In this document: piece after piece, positions 7,908-16,566 of the stretch
Layout of the letters: every line of letters begins with the position of its first letter
Numbering within the stretch: the stretch's first letter is position 1
Assembly (NCBI GenBank): GCA_937959375.1
Contig: CALGLS010000098.1
Span: forward strand, 1 to 16,566
Direction: 5' to 3'
Length of the DNA: 16,566 bases
Origin: an uncultured Saprospiraceae bacterium
GTDB lineage: Bacteria > Bacteroidota > Bacteroidia > Chitinophagales > Saprospiraceae
Made by a program: the position numbers and the translations under genes
Notes under the pieces: model-generated
The model's input: only the letters and a program-made list of their open reading frames with translations
Databases searched by the model: none
What the model was told of the DNA's origin: nothing

Positions 7908-10900
7908 CTATTGTTTCGGTTGTAAAACGAACTTGCGTTGCAACACTTGATTGTCAGCAAACTTGAGTTCGATCACATACATACCTGGAGCAAAGTTTTC
8001 TAATTCTAAATAATAGGTATCTCCGATATGATTACTGGTGTCAATTCGCTTAACAACTTGGCCGATCGTGTTCACTACTTCAATTTCAAAATAGCGTTCA
8101 GTACTTGTATTCTTAATTGAAATATCACCACTAGTTGGGTTAGGGAACAATGAAATAGCTCCTTCTAATTCATCTACACCTGATATAACAATAGTGACAT
8201 CTTCATTTGTAGTAGCAATACAACCATCCGAGTTTTCTACGGTTAGTGTAACTAGATAAGTTCCAATGGATGCATATTGATGGGTAGGAAATTCATCTGT
8301 TGATCCGTTGCCATCTCCAAAGTTCCATGACCAACTAATCGCATCTGGCGAATTAGACTGGAAGGTAAGTGTCGTATTAGGTTCAGGAACACCAACGTAT
8401 TGTATTATTGGATTCAATGAATTGATCGTTACCGTAATATTGTAAGCGTTCGTTCCAAAGTCATTCGTTGCAGTAAGTGTAACAATGTAGATGCCTGCTG
8501 CAGGAAATACATGAATTGGATTTTGCAAAGTTGAACCTGCAGAACCATCACCAAAATCCCAAGACCAAGAAGTGGGTAAATTAGAACTCTGATCATTAAA
8601 CTGAACAACACCTTGGCAGTTATCAATAAAGTCAAAATTGAAACCTGCAATTGGAGGCGCTGTGTTTGACTCAATCGTTACGGTGTAATCCTCAAATTCA
8701 CCTGTTCCTAAATCAATACAAGATGAAGGTACGTTATTATACCAAGCATCACAGGCAACTCTCATTCGAAGAGGTACACCAAGTATTGTTCCTGCAGAAG
8801 GAATTGTAATTTGCCCCTGATGCGGTGACAATTCATTCATGACTTCATACATTAATTCTGAACTTTCAAAAGTACCACTGTTGTCTAAATCAATCCAAAC
8901 ACGTACATTTTCTTCATCAAAATCATACCCCTCGACTGTGATGTCGTAAGCTACTCCAATAATTAAATTTGTGTTCCAATCACAAGTATAATCCGTATAA
9001 CCATTAGACGTATTTGGATTTGGATTATCAATCGTGTTCAACTCAACTCTAGTAATATCAAAAGTCGGCGTCACATCGACAGACCCAACAATACAAGCCT
9101 CTTGAGGAGCTCCTACTTCTGTGATGGCAACCACGTAAGTTACCACATCAGAATCACTACCATTCTCCACCGTTAGGGTTACGGTATAGTTACCTGGTGA
9201 ACTATAAATGTGTGTTGGATTAGCCGCTGTAGAAGTATTACCATCACCAAAATTCCACAAGTAAGTAGTTGGTGAATTCACAACAGATGAAGTAAAGTCA
9301 ACTTGACCTCCACAGGCAATCGGCAAGTTATAAACGTAATCTGCACAAAGCCCTGTGACCTCCAAGGTAACCGGAATTGTAATCGTTGGATTAAGTGGAT
9401 CATTAGTCATAATTTCTAACTCATCCATGTGTGTTCCTCCTTGTAGTCCATCGGTAGTTATATCTACAGTCAGGGTATTATTGGAGTTTGTTCCAACAGT
9501 TCCATCCGTAGGACTTACGCTCAACCAACTAGAACCATTAACTTCAAAAGTAACGGTATGTGTATTGGTTCCACCTTGATCATCATCAACGTTAAGTGAA
9601 TTTTCTAAGTAAATATTCACAACACCATCACTCACCCAAGTTGCAACATCAGGTCCTCCAAAAGCATAATTCACAATAGCATCTACTCCGTTCGTTGGAT
9701 TTAAATCTTCAATATCAAAAAGGTAATTACCATCAATGTATAGCGATGCAAATTCTGAAAAATTATCAAAGTCACCATTTAAGGTAATTTCTAAGAAGAT
9801 GGAATCAGTATTTGATGATACATTATTAAATACGTGATTGGTAAAGCTATTGAATTGATCAAATACTATTGCACTTGTTTCAGAGATTGCGACACCTCCA
9901 AAGCTTGCTTCGTATTCTAATGAACTTAGTCCATTATTTGATAACACAATATCTACTGTCGTTGCATCACCGCAATCTAAACTTAAATCAATTGATGTCG
10001 GGTTTACACTAGCAGCCGGAGCCCCAAGTGAGGTACCTGTCAAACAAACATCGGCGTCAGGTATGTTACTTATGAAATACAAATCCGAGGGGAAGCTACC
10101 AACAGTTGTCGGTGTAAATGAAACGGTAACAACAGCTGATCCAAACGGTTCGATTTCTAACTGAGGACTAGTGACTGTGTATTCCGAATCATTAGCAAAA
10201 ATATCGTTTATATCTAAAACACCACAACCGTCATTATTTACAACCAGATCCATTGTAGATGTCGTGTATTGCACTGTTGGTGGAAAGTTCAGGCAGCTAA
10301 CTGAGAAACTAATCGCAGCCTCACCAACTACTTCCATAGTAACAGGAACGACCAAGATAGGATTAAGTGGATCATTGGTAAGAATTTCCAATTCTTCTGT
10401 ATAGGTACCTGCTGGTAATCCTACTGAAGTTAGGTCAACGGTCAAAATGGTATTTGCCCCAGTTCCAACTGTTCCATCCTCAGGACTTACACTAGCCCAA
10501 ATCGAAGCATTCGTTTGAATGGTAACGGTATGTGTGTTTGTACCTCCCTGATCATCATCTACGTTTGTAGAGTTTTCTAAATAAACTTCTACTACTCCAT
10601 CACTTACCCAACTTGCGATATCAGCTTCACCGAATGCATAGTTCACGACAGCGTCTGTTCCGTTCGTTGGGTTTAAATCTTCAATATCAAAAAGATAGTT
10701 ACCATCAATATAAAGTGAAGCATATTCTGAAATATTATCAAAATCACCATTCAAAGTTATCTCCAAAAAGAGGGAATCCGTTCCTGATGAGATGTCATTA
10801 AAAACATGATTCGTAAAACTATTCAATTGATCAAATACCATTACGCTCGTTTCTGAAACTTCCTGACCTCCTAATATTGCTTGATATTCCAAATCACTCA

Positions 10901-13900
10901 AACCGCTATTAGAAAGAATCAAATCAACAGTAGTAGATGCTCCGCAATTTAAAGTTACATCAACCGATGATGGGTTAATACTTGCTGCAGGCGCTCCAAA
11001 GGAAGTACCTGTCAGACAAAGTGCAGCAGTAGGAATATTACTTGCAAAGTTCATATTCGAGGGGAAACTACCTACTGTCGTTGGTGTAAAAGATATCGTA
11101 ATCATCGCTGACTCATGTGGTAAAATTTCTAGCTGTGTTGCGCTAGCACTATAAATCGAATTATCTGGAAAGATATCCGATACCATTAATGTATCACATC
11201 CATCATTGGTAATCATTACATCTAGTGAACTAGTTGCATACTGCATGGTGCTCGGAAAATCAAGGCAAGTTTCAGAAAAGGTAATTTCAGCTTCTCCTAC
11301 CACTTCCATTGTTACCGGAATGGTAATTACAGGATTGGTCGCATCGTTCGTAGCTAATTCAATTTCATTGGTATAAATCCCAGCTGCAAGATCTGCACTA
11401 TTCAAGTAAACAGTAACCGTTTCACTTGAGCCAGCAGCAACAACACCATCCAATGGATCAGCAGATAACCATGAGCTTCCGTTTGTTTGGAGTGTCACCG
11501 TGTGTGTGTTTGTACCTCCTTGGTCATCATCAACATTAAGTGAATTTTCCAAGTACACTTCTACTACTCCATCACTAACCCAAGCTGCGATATCCGTTTC
11601 ACCGAAAGCATAATTCACAACTGCATCAATACCGTTTGTTGGATTTAAATCTTCTATTTCTAAAATAAAGTTACCATCTATATAAAGTGAGGCAAACTCT
11701 GTCGTATTATCAAAATCACCATTTAAGGTTATCTCTAAAAAGAGAGAATCCGCTCCTGATGAGATACCTGAGAAACTATGTGTGGTAAAGTTATTGAACG
11801 CATCAAAAACCATAGAGCTAGTTTCTGAGACCGCTTCTCCTTCCAAACCGGTGTCAAAGACTAAATCACCTTGCCCAGTATTCGTAATCGTTAAGCTTAC
11901 CTCAGTAGAGTCACCACAATCTACTAGTTCATAAATACTCAAAGGATTAACTTCAACCACTGGCGGAGCTTGCACTACGAGACTATACATCACGGTATCA
12001 AAATCAAAACAGTTTCCTACAATCAACTCCACATCATAAGTACCAGGAGCAGTATAAGTATGTGTTGGATTTTGAGCAGTAGAAACACTTCCATCTCCAA
12101 ATGTCCATACCCAACTACTTGGAAATTCAGTAGACTCATCCGTAAAAACAACTGGTACATTAAGTGGTGGATTTGGATCCGAAATAGTAAAGTCTCCAGT
12201 AGGTAATGTATTGGCGGCTGAAGAAACCCAATCGGCTGCCCATCCCGAAGGCGTCACACTACCATCTGAATCAAAAACGAAAAACATTTTACCTGAAGTC
12301 GCAACTATTGTCCCCGGAGCATTGCTTCCACTATAAATTCCAATAAGCGGAGCTGATTGATCTATACCATCATAAATAGCGAGGTCATCAAAACCACTTT
12401 CTACATTGAATTCAGTAAAGGTCATTGTAATATCCAAGGCACAACCAGGATCTATAAGAAAGGTACAAAATTCATTATTAGAATAAGGTCCGTTTGGTCC
12501 TCCTGAATCATAAAAGATACCTGACGGTGCTGTAGTCATTGGAGTTGAACAAATCTCAACTGTAGACACGACACTTATGTAACTTGTTTTCAATTCTACA
12601 TCTTGACCAAGACTATTGGTAGCCGTTAAGGTTACTGGATAAACACCTAGCGTATTATAAACCACTGTTGGGTTTTGTAAGGTAGAAGTAGCAGGGATAC
12701 CTCCGGGGAATTCCCAGGACCAGTTTTCTGGTAAGTTTTGAGTTAGATCCGTAAAGTTGACTGACGTTCCTAGCAAGACCGTCGTCTCACTCGCTACAAA
12801 ATCAGTAAGTGGAGCTTGTACATTTTCACTGACAACAATGGTGTAATCTTCTACTTGACCATTCGATACCGTAGTACATGAGTTAGTGATATCGTTGCCG
12901 TCCACATCTGATTTGATTCTCAATCGCAAAGGTTCGCCATAGATATCTGTGTCTGGAATTATCAATACGCCATCATGCACATTGGCAGGTTCAAATGAGG
13001 TGTAGATTAATTCGTTGGTATTGTTAAACACACCATCGTTATCTGCATCAAACCAGATTCTTATATTTTCATTTACTCCAGTTTGCACTGAAAAAGGATA
13101 GATAATTCCCTCCATCACATTGGTAGAATGCGTACAGGTGTAATCCTGATACCCTTCTTCACCTCCACTGGTTGTGTTATTAATGGTTTCAAAAGTAAAA
13201 TTAAAAAGTCCACTACCCGAGAGCGGTGCAGTGGTTCCGGGGAAGCAAGAAGGAGATGCAGGACCTCCATCATTGGTCACCGTGATGTAATCGACAATGA
13301 TCGTTGTATCACTATTCCCACAAAGTGCATTTCCACTTGCGATAAGGGAAACCGTGTAAGTACCCGGCATATCATAAGTCGCAGTTGGATTGGAAAGAGT
13401 ACTAGTTGTTCCATTGCCAAAATCCCAAACGTAACTACTTGCATTGATTGAAGTATTGTTAAATTGAATCGTTGCAGGTGTTTGGCAATTAAAGTTACTA
13501 CTTGCAATAAAAGCAGACTGTACGGCATCATCAAACAAGCCTCCCACTCCAACGGCATGCCAAGCATTGGTCACACCAATTACCTGATCTGTACAATCTC
13601 CAAAAAGTTCTGTAGCCGATTGAATACCATAAAAGCGAGCATCTGCGTAAGGCGAATTTGGTGTTAGGTAAACAGTCAAAGATCTGAAAAGGATATCAGC
13701 AGCATCAGCCATAGGTATGGGATTCACGATGTAGTCATCATTGTTATCATTCGTTCCTGTTCCACCTTCTGTCAGTAGATAGAACCAAAAATTTTGAACC
13801 CCTGATTGGTTGTGTACACCTCCTGCATTCCAGAAATCACCTAGATAAGTATCTGGATTATTAAACTCATTTGGGTCACCCATATTTCTAAGTCCTAGAA

Positions 13901-15134
13901 GAACGGGCATGAAGTCATCACCCATTCTGTAGTTCGCAGTCATAGGATTTAATTGAAAATCTAAAATAACACCAAAGCAATCGCTATACGACTCGTTCAG
14001 TGCTCCGGATTCACCCGAGTAAATTAAACCTGCTGTGTTCTCTGTAACACCATGCATGATTTCGTGACCGACCACCTCTGTTGAAGTCAAGGCTAGCCAG
14101 TCGGTGCCATCTCCATCTCCGTAAGTCATTCTTTGTCCATCCCAGAAAGCATTTGAAAAATTACTACTGTAATGTACATAACTTAACATGGTAGATCCGT
14201 TTCCATCATAAGATTCAAAACCATGAACATTTAACATGTAGTCATACATTCCTTGTGTCCCCCAATGCGCATCGAGTGCAGCATCATCTTGGTTGGCAGT
14301 ATTGGTCCAAACATTATCCGAATCGGTAAAATCTACTGCAGAGAAGTAGTCGGTTCCTTCATTCATATCATAGGTTTCAACACCTCCACCTCGTGTATCA
14401 TCTCTAAGTCGAAATTCGGTAGGACTGATACTATCTACCATTGCTGTTTGAACTCCGTGATATTTACAGTGTACTTCACCAGGCACTGAGTTATTATGAA
14501 TACGATTATATTCTGCAATTACTTCACCGCTCACCACATCAATCATAAGGAATCTTCTATCGATCGGATCAACAGAATAAATGTCTGTTTTGTAAGTTAG
14601 GTGATAACCGTCTTCTCCACGATCTACATGTAATTCTGGTGTCGGAAATTCATCTTCTGGCCAAGCCCAACGGTGACCGTGTATATATTCTTTACCAATT
14701 GCAATAGCACCTTCTAATGTAATTACTGGGCTTACATTTAGTTCAACTTCAGGATAAAAATCTCCATTAGCGGAAACGATATTCCCTTGAAAGGTGTGGA
14801 TGTAATAAACTGCATTATTAACGGGTATACCATCGTAGGTTTGGCGGAAACGAAAATGCACATAACCTAACTTATCTGGCTTGGCTTCATAAAGTTCAAA
14901 ACCTGTTTCGTCATTGGTTTTCAATAAGTTTTGCAACCATGCTTCCATGTGGTTAGGTTGTACAAAGGTTGGTTCTGCTAATTCAACAAATTTGATGGTT
15001 CCATTGGTTTCGTTTAACCAAATTCGGGCGGCACCATTTGCTAAATTATCTGCTTCACAGCCATGTAAATGGGCGGCAGAAATCATAAAATTGCAAGAAA
15101 GCATTAGTGTTAGAAGTAGTAATAGCTTTTTCAT
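7908..15134 (-). CDS. Giant secreted M4 (thermolysin-type) metallopeptidase, tandem paralogue of the 70-7563 gene
   Basis: 2408 residues. Signal peptide 1-20 (cleavage near ISA-A), FTP/PepSY propeptide to about 212, M4 domain about 217-532 with HEIMH at 357-361, Tyr372, Glu381, Asp385, Arg416, Asn328 and His441. All thermolysin catalytic and zinc residues are at the same numbers as in the paralogue. Tail: PKD 541-620, GEVED 630-769, PKD 777-857, CUB 862-973, PKD 979-1055, sandwich array 1058-1928, PKD 1929-2006, GEVED 2014-2155, PKD 2161-2237 and 2241-2318, T9SS type A sorting domain 2330-2405. About 70-75% identical by eye to the paralogue over the first 500 residues. The array carries three copies of the same unnamed insert domain, where the neighbour has two plus a different one. 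Probable role: extracellular protein breakdown by an enzyme exported via T9SS. The gap to the next gene is 344 bp with a terminator between, so co-transcription is doubtful. The start is fixed by the signal peptide and an A-rich leader. Confidence 0.95.
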   Translation of the reverse strand: MKKLLLLLTLMLSCNFMISAAHLHGCEADNLANGAARIWLNETNGTIKFVELAEPTFVQPNHMEAWLQNLLKTNDETGFELYEAKPDKLGYVHFRFRQTYDGIPVNNAVYYIHTFQGNIVSANGDFYPEVELNVSPVITLEGAIAIGKEYIHGHRWAWPEDEFPTPELHVDRGEDGYHLTYKTDIYSVDPIDRRFLMIDVVSGEVIAEYNRIHNNSVPGEVHCKYHGVQTAMVDSISPTEFRLRDDTRGGGVETYDMNEGTDYFSAVDFTDSDNVWTNTANQDDAALDAHWGTQGMYDYMLNVHGFESYDGNGSTMLSYVHYSSNFSNAFWDGQRMTYGDGDGTDWLALTSTEVVGHEIMHGVTENTAGLIYSGESGALNESYSDCFGVILDFQLNPMTANYRMGDDFMPVLLGLRNMGDPNEFNNPDTYLGDFWNAGGVHNQSGVQNFWFYLLTEGGTGTNDNNDDYIVNPIPMADAADILFRSLTVYLTPNSPYADARFYGIQSATELFGDCTDQVIGVTNAWHAVGVGGLFDDAVQSAFIASSNFNCQTPATIQFNNTSINASSYVWDFGNGTTSTLSNPTATYDMPGTYTVSLIASGNALCGNSDTTIIVDYITVTNDGGPASPSCFPGTTAPLSGSGLFNFTFETINNTTSGGEEGYQDYTCTHSTNVMEGIIYPFSVQTGVNENIRIWFDADNDGVFNNTNELIYTSFEPANVHDGVLIIPDTDIYGEPLRLRIKSDVDGNDITNSCTTVSNGQVEDYTIVVSENVQAPLTDFVASETTVLLGTSVNFTDLTQNLPENWSWEFPGGIPATSTLQNPTVVYNTLGVYPVTLTATNSLGQDVELKTSYISVVSTVEICSTPMTTAPSGIFYDSGGPNGPYSNNEFCTFLIDPGCALDITMTFTEFNVESGFDDLAIYDGIDQSAPLIGIYSGSNAPGTIVATSGKMFFVFDSDGSVTPSGWAADWVSSAANTLPTGDFTISDPNPPLNVPVVFTDESTEFPSSWVWTFGDGSVSTAQNPTHTYTAPGTYDVELIVGNCFDFDTVMYSLVVQAPPVVEVNPLSIYELVDCGDSTEVSLTITNTGQGDLVFDTGLEGEAVSETSSMVFDAFNNFTTHSFSGISSGADSLFLEITLNGDFDNTTEFASLYIDGNFILEIEDLNPTNGIDAVVNYAFGETDIAAWVSDGVVEVYLENSLNVDDDQGGTNTHTVTLQTNGSSWLSADPLDGVVAAGSSETVTVYLNSADLAAGIYTNEIELATNDATNPVITIPVTMEVVGEAEITFSETCLDFPSTMQYATSSLDVMITNDGCDTLMVSDIFPDNSIYSASATQLEILPHESAMITISFTPTTVGSFPSNMNFASNIPTAALCLTGTSFGAPAASINPSSVDVTLNCGASTTVDLILSNSGLSDLEYQAILGGQEVSETSVMVFDQLNSFTNHVFNDISSGTDSLFLEITLNGDFDNISEYASLYIDGNYLFDIEDLNPTNGTDAVVNYAFGEADIASWVSDGVVEVYLENSTNVDDDQGGTNTHTVTIQTNASIWASVSPEDGTVGTGANTILTVDLTSVGLPAGTYTEELEILTNDPLNPILVVPVTMEVVGEAAISFSVSCLNFPPTVQYTTSTMDLVVNNDGCGVLDINDIFANDSEYTVTSPQLEIEPFGSAVVTVSFTPTTVGSFPSDLYFISNIPDADVCLTGTSLGAPAASVNPTSIDLSLDCGDATTVDIVLSNNGLSSLEYEASFGGVAISETSAIVFDQFNSFTNHVFNNVSSNTDSIFLEITLNGDFDNFSEFASLYIDGNYLFDIEDLNPTNGVDAIVNYAFGGPDVATWVSDGVVNIYLENSLNVDDDQGGTNTHTVTFEVNGSSWLSVSPTDGTVGTNSNNTLTVDITTDGLQGGTHMDELEIMTNDPLNPTITIPVTLEVTGLCADYVYNLPIACGGQVDFTSSVVNSPTTYLWNFGDGNTSTAANPTHIYSSPGNYTVTLTVENGSDSDVVTYVVAITEVGAPQEACIVGSVDVTPTFDITRVELNTIDNPNPNTSNGYTDYTCDWNTNLIIGVAYDITVEGYDFDEENVRVWIDLDNSGTFESSELMYEVMNELSPHQGQITIPSAGTILGVPLRMRVACDAWYNNVPSSCIDLGTGEFEDYTVTIESNTAPPIAGFNFDFIDNCQGVVQFNDQSSNLPTSWSWDFGDGSAGSTLQNPIHVFPAAGIYIVTLTATNDFGTNAYNITVTINSLNPIIQYVGVPEPNTTLTFQSNSPDAISWSWNFGDGNGSTDEFPTHQYASIGTYLVTLTVENSDGCIATTNEDVTIVISGVDELEGAISLFPNPTSGDISIKNTSTERYFEIEVVNTIGQVVKRIDTSNHIGDTYYLELENFAPGMYVIELKFADNQVLQRKFVLQPKQ
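9351..11963 (-). repeat. Intragenic repeat array: three composite sandwich modules separated by two choice-of-anchor-D-like domains
   Basis: Residues 1058-1928 of the 2408-residue protein. Composite modules lie at 11963-11295, 10985-10323 and 10016-9351. Each has a front half with CG(D/A)(S/A)T and N(T/S/N)G near its start, an inserted domain with FLEITLNGDFDN and YIDGN, and a rear half with (A/G)G(I/T)(Y/H) and TND, ending in a PVT(M/L)EV strand. Choice-of-anchor-D (ASH/Hydin-like) domains at 11291-10986 and 10319-10017 separate them, with SFTPTTVGSFPS and C-L-T-G-T-S near their ends. The landmark NVDDDQGGTNTHTVT occurs at residues 1200, 1524 and 1848, an exact 324-residue (972-bp) period. 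The module probably acts as a spacer or binding stalk; its ligand is unknown. Confidence 0.85.
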
Positions 15135-15220
15135 TTTTATATTTTTTTTAAAAGAATTATGGGTTTAGTTATTGAAGTCGATTAAACTTCCTATCGACAA
15201 TGAATATTAGCCTGCAGGAT

Positions 15221-15297
15221 AGGTATTCATCCTTGATAAAGTACACAATCGAATAAAATGGGCAGAATTAGTTTTGAAAATTTTCATCTACGGCTTC
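15221..15297 (-). promoter_or_regulatory. Conserved leader block upstream of the 7908-15134 gene
   Basis: Counterpart of 7655-7727, with the same order of short matches and a similar distance to the start codon. No clear hairpin or known riboswitch pattern is seen in it. Confidence 0.45.
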
Positions 15298-15476
15298 AGT
15301 TACTTATCTACACCTAGCCTTAAGATTTACTTTTCGACAAAGCATTTAAGCTTTAAATATAACACTCTTATATTAAAAACTAGAATTCAAATATTATTTT
15401 TTCTAACAATATTCTGTTCTTCTCATGTAAGGAGTCTTTCAAAAAAATAGATTTTACCTTCGATCTGTTATACTAC

Positions 15477-15515
15477 AAAAAAAGAGGGCTTTTGACCGGT
15501 AGTCAAAAACCCTCT
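15477..15515 (-). terminator. Intrinsic terminator of the partial third gene
   Basis: On the minus strand the arms AGAGGGTTTTTGAC and GTCAAAAGCCCTCT form a 14-bp stem (one U-G wobble) with a 5-nt loop, followed by a run of seven Ts (15483-15477). It lies 47 bp past the stop codon at 15562. The wobble pairs only in the minus-strand transcript, which supports this orientation. Confidence 0.88.
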
Positions 15516-15561
15516 CCTATTTTCTGAAAGTTACTGTTAAAAAATCAGCAACTAATCCTAT

Positions 15562-16566
15562 TTACTTTTCAGTTTGCAAAACGAACTTGCGTTGTAATAC
15601 TTGGTTTTCAGCAAACTTTAATTCTAAGATATACATGCCTGGAGCAAAGCTCTCAAGGAATAAGTGGTAAACGTCACCGGTATGTGCTGAAGTGTCAATT
15701 AGTTTGACAACCTGACCGATGGCATTAACCACGCGAATTTCAGTGTAAGCTTCATCGCTTGTATTCTTGATATAAACATTGCCATCAGATGGGTTAGGAT
15801 AAAGAGCAATATCTCCTTCTAACTCATCAATGTTGGTCATTACATCAAGACTCATGGTCACTACAGTACTACAACCTGCGTCGTTGAATGCCGTCAAGGT
15901 AACCGTATAAACATTGTCGTCAGCATAAACGTGTGTTGGATTTTCTTCTGTAGAAGTTGCTCCATCTCCAAATTCCCATAACCAACTGGTCGCTGTTGCA
16001 CTTGTAGAAGTAAAGTTAAAGGTAGTTCCTGCGTTAGGTCCTCCTGTAATTTGGAAATCAGCTTCCATAGGCGTAACCGTTACTGATATTGGAATTTCTA
16101 AATTTGTCAAACTAGGATCGTTAGATGCAATAGTAATCGTTGAATTATAAACACCAGCATCAGTTCCATTTGCAAAGATAGTGATCGGGAATGTTTCACT
16201 GGTTCCTCCTGCAATGACAGTTGTCCCCGTTGGCGTTATTATATCTACTGAATTTACTTCTGCAATTTCAAGGAATTGGGTCATGATCGCTTCCATTTGA
16301 GTATCGTCATAATAGCCTCCATCTTCTTCTGCAAAAAGCAAATAGTAAATTCGAGTTGCCCCTGCCAAACCATCAATGTCGTGATCATCAAAACCTGTAG
16401 TAGTTGGGATCGTTTGATTCAAAGAACCATTATCCTGAACAATAATCATGTGATTGATGGATGGGTCATTGGCGTCAAAAACTCGTTTCACAAATCCTTT
16501 GTAATTAGCACCATTGTGATTAACCGTTAGTTCTGCACCATCAACAAACCCATTACCATCAGCTCC
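15562..16566 (-). CDS. C-terminal part of a third T9SS-exported multidomain paralogue (5' end outside window)
   Basis: 334 codons are visible; the reading frame is open through the right edge, so this is a partial gene. Visible residues 1-106 match the unnamed domain at residues 1855-1960 of the 2497-residue paralogue (shared YKGFVKRV, PSINH, YYLLFAE, QMEAIM). A sandwich half ending IPISVTVTP follows (107-166), then a PKD domain (168-245, SWLWEFGDG) and a T9SS type A sorting domain (250-334, ALYPNPSDG, ending KFVLQTEK). An in-frame GTG at 16489-16491 is not a credible start, because homology continues upstream of it to the edge. Compared with the two complete paralogues, the PKD-GEVED-PKD block before the last PKD is absent. 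Whether it carries an M4 domain cannot be seen; homology suggests a secreted surface or extracellular protein. It has its own terminator 47 bp past the stop. Confidence 0.93.
   Translation of the reverse strand, partial: GADGNGFVDGAELTVNHNGANYKGFVKRVFDANDPSINHMIIVQDNGSLNQTIPTTTGFDDHDIDGLAGATRIYYLLFAEEDGGYYDDTQMEAIMTQFLEIAEVNSVDIITPTGTTVIAGGTSETFPITIFANGTDAGVYNSTITIASNDPSLTNLEIPISVTVTPMEADFQITGGPNAGTTFNFTSTSATATSWLWEFGDGATSTEENPTHVYADDNVYTVTLTAFNDAGCSTVVTMSLDVMTNIDELEGDIALYPNPSDGNVYIKNTSDEAYTEIRVVNAIGQVVKLIDTSAHTGDVYHLFLESFAPGMYILELKFAENQVLQRKFVLQTEK
16249..16566 (-). other. Second copy of the alternative inserted domain (C-terminal half only)
   Basis: Visible residues 1-106 of the partial gene align without large gaps to residues 1855-1960 of the 2497-residue protein, roughly 60% identical by eye: GADG, NH, YKGFVKRV, PSINH, DNGSL, QTIP, YYLLFAE, QMEAIM, FLEI. 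The N-terminal half (MYDGGN region) would lie beyond the right edge. Confidence 0.75.

Larger units (their letters stand above)
15135..15561. other. Intergenic region between the partial gene and the 7908-15134 gene
   Basis: 427 bp, AT-rich. It holds the terminator at 15477-15515, a TATATTTA box on the minus strand (15354-15361) about 220 bp before the start, a block (15221-15297) resembling the leader of the other gene, and an A-rich stretch (AAAATATAAAA) directly before the ATG. I see no gene, RNA gene or mobile element. Confidence 0.8.

Noticed and set aside
9351..11963. CRISPR-like or other noncoding direct repeats
   Set aside because: The repeats are long, in frame, and encode protein modules; there are no short identical repeats with unique spacers.
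15072..15134. Lipoprotein signal peptide (LMLSC) in the 2408-residue protein, or the CC in its paralogue
   Set aside because: The match to the lipobox is poor, the Cys position is not kept between paralogues, and a normal signal peptidase I site at residue 20 plus a T9SS signal explains both proteins.
16489..16491. GTG as start of a 309-residue protein
   Set aside because: The frame stays open to the window edge and residues upstream of the GTG align with the paralogue, so the gene starts outside.
16276..16530. Plus-strand ORF of 84 codons near the right edge
   Set aside because: It is antisense to conserved coding sequence of the partial paralogue; no domain is seen.
1..16566. Defence island, secretion machinery, toxin-antitoxin or mobile element
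   Set aside because: No transposase, integrase, nuclease, immunity gene or T9SS core component is present. The only genes are the three secreted-protein paralogues; a wholly new system is not supported.

Overview
The window looks like chromosomal DNA of a Bacteroidota bacterium. The evidence is a low-GC, AT-rich sequence, Sec signal peptides combined with C-terminal type IX secretion (T9SS) type A sorting domains, PKD/GEVED/CUB repeat architectures, and A-rich leaders without a Shine-Dalgarno. The genus or family cannot be told from the sequence alone. Almost all of it is coding, on the minus strand only.

Layout in direction of transcription (right to left): (1) 16566-15562, the 3' end of a third paralogue, whose N-terminus lies outside the window; (2) an intergenic gap with an intrinsic terminator (about 15477-15515); (3) 15134-7908, a 2408-residue secreted M4 (thermolysin-type) metallopeptidase with a long multidomain tail; (4) an intergenic gap with a second, homologous terminator (7826-7859); (5) 7563-70, a 2497-residue paralogue of the same kind. 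The apex of what is probably a third terminator sits at the left edge.

The two complete genes share their domain order: signal peptide, FTP/PepSY inhibitory propeptide, M4 catalytic domain with every active-site residue I could check, PKD, GEVED, PKD, CUB, PKD, an array of alternating beta-sandwich modules, PKD, GEVED, PKD, PKD, T9SS signal. Catalytic halves are about 70-75% identical by eye. The likely biology is export across the outer membrane, activation by propeptide removal, and surface-attached or released breakdown of extracellular protein, with the PKD/CUB/sandwich modules binding polymers or holding the enzyme on its target. Each gene has its own terminator and a long gap, so they look like tandem duplicates transcribed separately rather than a tight operon.

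The most interesting part is the middle repeat array. A roughly 120-residue beta-rich domain that I cannot name interrupts an Ig/BACON-like sandwich and recurs with a 324-residue period in one gene. In the other gene the third copy is replaced by a different unnamed domain, which also occurs in the partial third gene. I found no defence system, mobile element, CRISPR array, tRNA or rRNA.
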